A stretch of 64,000 bases of DNA from Planctomycetota bacterium (GTDB lineage: Bacteria > Planctomycetota > J058 > J103), in the NCBI GenBank assembly GCA_026004615.1, contig BPJM01000008.1, positions 122,048 through 186,047 on the forward strand. Reading direction: 5' to 3'. Below are positions 59,870 through 64,000 of the stretch, in pieces (the first letter of the stretch is position 1; each line of letters starts with the position of its first letter). Made by a program: the position numbers and the translations under genes. The notes beneath the pieces are model-generated. The model was given only the letters and a program-made list of their open reading frames with translations, did not search any database and was not told the DNA's origin.

Positions 59870-61250
59870 GCACTGCCCCCTCACCCCGACCCTCTCCCCG
59901 GTGGGGAGAGGGAGAAGCTAAGCGAGCGGGGTTGGCATTGCCCCTCATGGGGGTGGGGACAGGGAGAGGAGAAGTGCCGCCGGTCGAGCGCTGGACTCCC
60001 TCCTCCCCGCTCGCGGGGAAGAAGCTTGGGGTGAGAGGGTCCGGAAAGAGCGGGGCGAGCGCTGAACTCCCTCTCCCCCGCCTGCGGGGGAGAGGGTTGG
60101 GGTGAGGGGGACGGGAAGAGAGCTGGCGCAGCTCGCCTTGCCCCCTCACCCCGACCCTCTCCCCGGTGGGGAGAGGGAGAGAAGAAGCGCCGCCCGGTGC
60201 GAGCGCCGGACTGCCCCTCTCCCCGCTGCGGGGGAGGGTTGGGCTGCGAGGGTCCGGAAAGAGCGGGGCGAGCGCTGAACTCCCCTCTCCCCCGCCTGCG
60301 GGGGAGAGGGTTGGGGTGAGGGGGACGGGAAGAGAGCTGGCGCAGCTCGCCTTGCCCCCTCACCCCGACCCTCTCCCCGGTGGGGAGAGGGAGAGGAGAA
60401 TGCCCCGGTGGGGAGCAGGGAGACCGCGGCACCGAACGCTGCCGGGGGAGGGTTGGGCTGCGAGGGTCGGAAAGAGCGGGGCGAGCGCTGAACTCCCTCT
60501 CCCCCGCTTGCGGGGGAGAGGGTTGGGGTGAGGGGGACCGGAAGAGAGCTGGCGCAGCTCGCCTTGCCCCCTCACCCCGGCCCTCTCCCCGGTGGGGAGA
60601 GGGAGAGGAGAATCCCCGTGGGGAAGAGGGGGGCGCGGTCGAGCCGCTGAACTCCCTCTCCCCCGCCTGCGGGGGAGAGGGTTGGGGTGAGGGGGACGAA
60701 GAGAGCGGCGCAGCTCGCCTTGCCCCCTCACCCCGACCCTCTCCCCGGTGGGGAGAGGGAGAGGAAAAGCGCCGGTGGGGAGAGGGAGAAGAGCGCGGCG
60801 CGCGGTCGAGCGCTGGAACTCCCTCTCCCCCGCCTGCGGGGGAGAGGGTTGGGGTGAGGGGGACGGGAAGAGAGCCGGCGCAGCTCGCCTTGCCCCCTCA
60901 CCCCGGCCCTCTCCCCGGTGGGGAGAGGGAGAGGAAAAGCGCCGGTGGGGAGAGGGAGAACAGAGGGCGCCGGGCGAGCGCTGAACGCCCTCTCCGCCCC
61001 CTACGGGAAAAGGGTTGGGGCGGCGCGGGTCCGGAAAGGGCGCGGGGCGAGCGCTGAACGCCCTCTCCCCTGCCTGCGGGAAGAGGGTTGGGCTGCGAGG
61101 ATCCGGAAAGAGCGGGGCGAGCGCTGGACTCCCTCTCCCCCGCCTGCGGGGGAGAGGGTCGGGGTGAGGGGGACGGGAAGAGAGCGGGCGCCGCTCGCCT
61201 CGCCCCCTCACCCCGACCCTCTTCCCGCAAGAGGGAAGGGGAGGCGAGCC
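59870..61250. repeat. Second array of the same GC-rich palindromic repeats (array 2)
   Basis: Units of the same family as array 1, with starts near 59881, 60146, 60360, 60572, 60728, 60898 and 61208, spaced 156-310 bp. The units are shorter and more scrambled than in array 1. The same palindromes (CCCTCTCCCC-GGT-GGGGAGAGGG and the GCGGGGGAGAGGG type) recur in the same orientation. No gene is supported inside. Confidence 0.9.
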
Positions 61251-61271
61251 GCCGGGGCGTGGGGTGTCTCG

Positions 61272-63076
61272 TCAGTGGGGGCTGGGGGCCGGCCGGCTGG
61301 GCGGCGGTGCGGGCTGGCGTGCCGGCTCGCGCCCGCGCTCCGGCGAGGGCGCCGCGGCCGCCGCCAGCGCCTCGTGGACCGTGGCCAGCGGCACGGCGTA
61401 GGCCGTGCCATGGTGTGCGCGGCCCACCACCACCCCGAGCAGCTCACCCTGCGAGCTGACCAGCGGCGCACCGAGATCCGCCGGACCGATCGGTGCGTCG
61501 AAGGACAGTGCGCGCGCATGCGGGGCGGGACTGGTGCCGGCCCCCAAAACCGCTGCGGAGGTCGATCACCCGCAGGATCTGGCGCGCCAGCTCGGCGACC
61601 TCTTCGGAGCCGAACAGCTCCGCCGCCTTGAGCACCCCGCGCACGATCCGCTCCACGGTGCGCCGGTACGGTCCGAGCAGCACCTCCTCCAGGTTCGCCG
61701 GGATGGGGCGCGGCGGCGCGGAGAGCACCCCGGCCGCAACCGCTCCCTCCGGGTGGAGCACTGCGACGAAGGTGCCCACCGGCGGCGGCTCGCTCGTGCC
61801 CCTGCCGGCCCTCGCCGCCAGGGGCGGCGTCCCGGCGCCGACCGGGCGCAACAGCACAAGGTGGTGTTCGTCCGCGCGCGCCACCACCTCGTAGCGCTGG
61901 CCGGCGCCGGTGCGGAACACCGTGGCCTCGGCAGCCGCGACCGCGTCGGAGCAGGCGACGACGCCGAGCCCCTCGACGCGGGTGCCGATCAGGCGCAAGC
62001 CGCCATCGGTCCACAGTTCCAGCGCCAGCCGCGCGCCCGCCGTGCCCAGCTGCTGCCGCAGCGTCGCCACCAGCAGCCGGTTGCGCTCCGAGCGGCGCGC
62101 CCGCTCGACGAACCAGTCCAGCCGCGCGTGCGCCAGCCGCAGCTGCTCGGCGCTCGCCGGCGCGCTCCCCGCCCAGCAGCGCCGCCACTTCGGGCGGCAG
62201 CTCGTCCCCGTCGTGCAGCCGCTGCTCCATGAGATCGCGCACCAGCGGGTCGAGCCGTTCCTCCAGCCAGCGAACCAGCGGATTGGTGCGCGGATCGAGC
62301 GTGATGTCGTTCGGCAACAGGATCGTGCCGCCCTGCAGCCGCTCGATGCGCTTCATGGCGTCGGCGATCGGGATGGCCAGGCTGCCGAGCCCGAGCTGCT
62401 CATCACGCAACAGCGCCGCCAGATCGACCGCGCCGTTGATCCCCACCAGCTCGCCGTCCAGATCCACCAGCGGGCCCCCCGAGTTGCCGCTGAACAGGGG
62501 CACGTCGGTGCGCACCGCCCGGGAGTAGTCCAAAACCCCCCCGATCTGCTCCTCCAGCCCCTTGTCCCCGACCACACGGCCAGCGGTCACGATCGGCCGC
62601 GCATCCCCGCGCGGCCCACCCGGATAGCCGAGCGCCACCACCCAGGTGCCGATAGCGAGGGGAGCCGTATCGGTCGTGAAATGCGGCACCGGCCCAGAGG
62701 GGGGCTCGGCGGGTACCAGCACCGCCAGGTCGCGCTCGTAGTCGATCCCGCGCCGGCGCGCCAGCTCCCGCCGGCCGTCGGGGTGCACGAGCACGGCATA
62801 GCGCGCGCCGGCCGCGACGTGCGCGTTGGTGAGCACGGTGCCGTCCGGTGCGATGACCGCGCCGCTGCCGAGCCCGATCAGACCGATCACCATGACCGTC
62901 TTCGGTGTCGCCTCGGCGGCGACCGCCTGCAGCCGCTGTTGGAGTGCCAGCAGCTGCTCGGCCGTGAGCGGCTCGGGCTCGGCGGCCACCGCGAGGCCGG
63001 CCGCCAGCAGCGGCGCCACGAGCACCAGCGCGAGCGCACCGAGCCGCCCGCGGTTGCGCCAACCAGGACCACCCAT
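61272..63076 (-). pseudogene. Exported trypsin-like (S1C/DegP-type) protease with degenerate second domain, two frameshifts
   Basis: About 600 aa after removal of one base in each of the runs at 62167-62170 and 61541-61545. A signal peptide (ends AVAAEP) is followed by an S1C protease with all three catalytic residues: His in 'LTNAHVAAG', Asp in 'DYERDLAVLV' and Ser in 'LFSGNSGGPLVD'. The C-terminal half repeats the fold in degenerate form ('GLGVVACSDAVAAAEATV', then 'GPADLGAPLVSSQGELLGVVVG'), with no Ser at the active position. No PDZ domain is seen. Likely a periplasmic protease or regulator; the frameshifts may be errors. Confidence 0.78.
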
Positions 63077-63137
63077 GGGATCCCTCCCTGTTCGCCAGCT
63101 CCTCGTGCATGTACGATACGCCCCTGCAGGCGAGGGT

Positions 63138-63657
63138 GTGAGCGGGGTGCGCCGCGCCGTGATCGAGCGCTATCTGATCGACGGCTACAACTACCTGCAC
63201 CGCGCCGGGCTGCTGCGCGAGCGGGAGCCGTTGGAGGCGGCGCGCACCCGGCTGGTGGCGCGCCTGCGGCCGCTCAAGCGCGCAGGCGCCGAGATCCGCG
63301 TGGTCTGGGACGCGCGCCAGCCGCCGCCGGACCTGTTCGACGTCCACACCCACCCGGGCGGGGTGCGCAGCGACTTCGCGCGCGGCGGCGAGGCAGACGA
63401 GCGGATCCTGGAGCTGGTGCGCCAAGCCCCCCGGCCGCGCGCAGTCGTCGTCGTCTCCGACGATCGCGCACTGCTGGCGGCGGCGCGCGCGCTGGGCGCA
63501 CGCACCGCATCCGTGGCGGCGATCGAGGCCCGGCTCGCCCCCGCGGCCCGCACCTCCGCCTGCGGACACCGAAACCGACGACAAGCCTCCGCCGCCTCGC
63601 GGGGACGAGGTGCAGCAGTGGCTGCTCTACTTCGGAGAGGAGCCGGATGGCGAGTAG
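63138..63657 (+). pseudogene. NYN-domain (YacP-like) RNA nuclease, single-base frameshift near the end
   Basis: From a GTG at 63138: 'YLIDGYNYLHRAG' (first acidic residue), 'IRVVWDARQPPPDLFD', 'DERILELVRQA' and 'AVVVVSDDRALLAAARALGA' are the NYN/PIN-like motifs of YacP endoribonucleases. One extra C in the five-C run at 63536-63540 shifts the frame. With four C it would read '...RLAPRPAPPPADTETDDKP' and end in the family-like 'DEVQQWLLYFGEEPDGE' at TAG 63655-63657, giving about 172 aa. The break is probably an error. Confidence 0.75.
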
Positions 63658-63705
63658 GCGGAGGCGCCATGGCCGCAACGCGCCGCCGGCTCGCCGCGCG
63701 CTCGC

Positions 63706-64000
63706 TCAGGCCACCTCCGCTTCCCGGCCTGGCGGCTGGTGGCCCAGCCGCACCGCCGCCTCCAAGAGCAGCGGTCCGAGTGCGAAACCGCCCGCTGCCG
63801 CTGCATGCACCGGCCCCAACACCACGCCGAAGTGACCGCGCACCAGCGCCAGGATAGCGCGCACCGCCTCGCGCCCCTGTCGCCCCCGGTACACTGCCTC
63901 GACCGCGCGCCCCCGGCTCAGCACGAGCTGGCCGCGCTCCCCCTCGGGGTCGATCACGCAGATCCGCCCGCTCTTGTCGTTGAGCTCGAGCATCTGCAAC
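63706..64000 (-). CDS. Partial DUF4388-like domain protein (C-terminal part)
   Basis: The reading frame enters from beyond the right edge of the window, so only about 98 C-terminal residues are seen. 'LQMLELNDKSGRICVIDPEGERGQLVLSRGRAVEAVYRGRQG' matches the 'LLQML..xxKSG.L' start of DUF4388/PATAN-type domains common in signalling proteins of deltaproteobacteria and relatives. The full length and any partner domains are unknown. Confidence 0.6.
   Translation of the reverse strand, partial: LQMLELNDKSGRICVIDPEGERGQLVLSRGRAVEAVYRGRQGREAVRAILALVRGHFGVVLGPVHAAAAGGFALGPLLLEAAVRLGHQPPGREAEVA

Noticed and set aside
57190..61250. Long Pro/Ser/Arg-rich open frames, and a possible CRISPR array
   Set aside because: The peptides come from palindromic repeats read in all frames. 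The repeats are long, variable and palindromic without regular unique spacers, so this is not CRISPR.

Overview
The window is very GC-rich DNA from a Gram-negative bacterium: it has outer-membrane lipoproteins, an outer-membrane barrel, a TolC/adaptor/RND pump and Tat- and Sec-exported proteins. Eukaryote-like Ser/Thr kinases, FHA proteins, a caspase-like protein, an ECF sigma factor and selenocysteine use together suggest a proteobacterium or deltaproteobacterium-like lineage. Nothing here fixes the taxon, and no rRNA or tRNA gene was seen. At least eight genes are broken by single-base differences, mostly in short G/C runs, which looks more like sequencing error in a draft assembly than biology.

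Layout. 0.4-7.0 kb: a respiratory molybdoenzyme operon (fused ferredoxin subunit, NrfD-like membrane subunit, tetrathionate-reductase-like catalytic subunit), followed by a decayed IS element (7.1-8.4 kb). 8.5-11.9 kb: a lipoprotein, mutM and a metallophosphoesterase. 11.9-26.4 kb: a leftward signalling block with an FGE-domain kinase, a caspase-like lipoprotein lacking both catalytic residues, a two-kinase FHA protein, a beta-helix protein, and an ECF sigma factor with a very large anti-sigma-like protein and a lipoprotein. 26.5-37.7 kb: mixed housekeeping and hypothetical genes (MauE/thioredoxin-like, acyl desaturase, FHA/zinc-ribbon, YceI, alpha/beta hydrolase, YjbQ, EF-hand). 37.6-39.4 kb: an AAA ATPase with a PIN gene split by an amber codon.

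39.8-56.4 kb is a heavy-metal island: MerR regulator, small CxxC redoxin, a periplasmic two-domain redoxin with two in-frame UGA codons, a periplasmic MerP-like HMA protein whose metal motif reads GMD-U-AVC, an outer-membrane barrel, a CopA-type Cu(I) ATPase, Cys/His-rich lipoproteins and a CusCBA-type efflux system. The three UGA codons fall where Cys is expected. Two are followed at the right distance by strong bSECIS-like hairpins, so I read these as two convergent selenoprotein genes. Two MerR-type operators with identical 7-bp arms lie in front of merR and in front of the barrel/Sec-HMA operon, tying them into one predicted mercury- or soft-metal-responsive regulon. This is the most novel part of the window.

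56.5-64 kb: a methyltransferase, two arrays of roughly 240-bp palindromic repeats flanking a broken Rpn-type nuclease gene, a tandem trypsin-like protease, a NYN/YacP-type nuclease and the end of a DUF4388-like gene.
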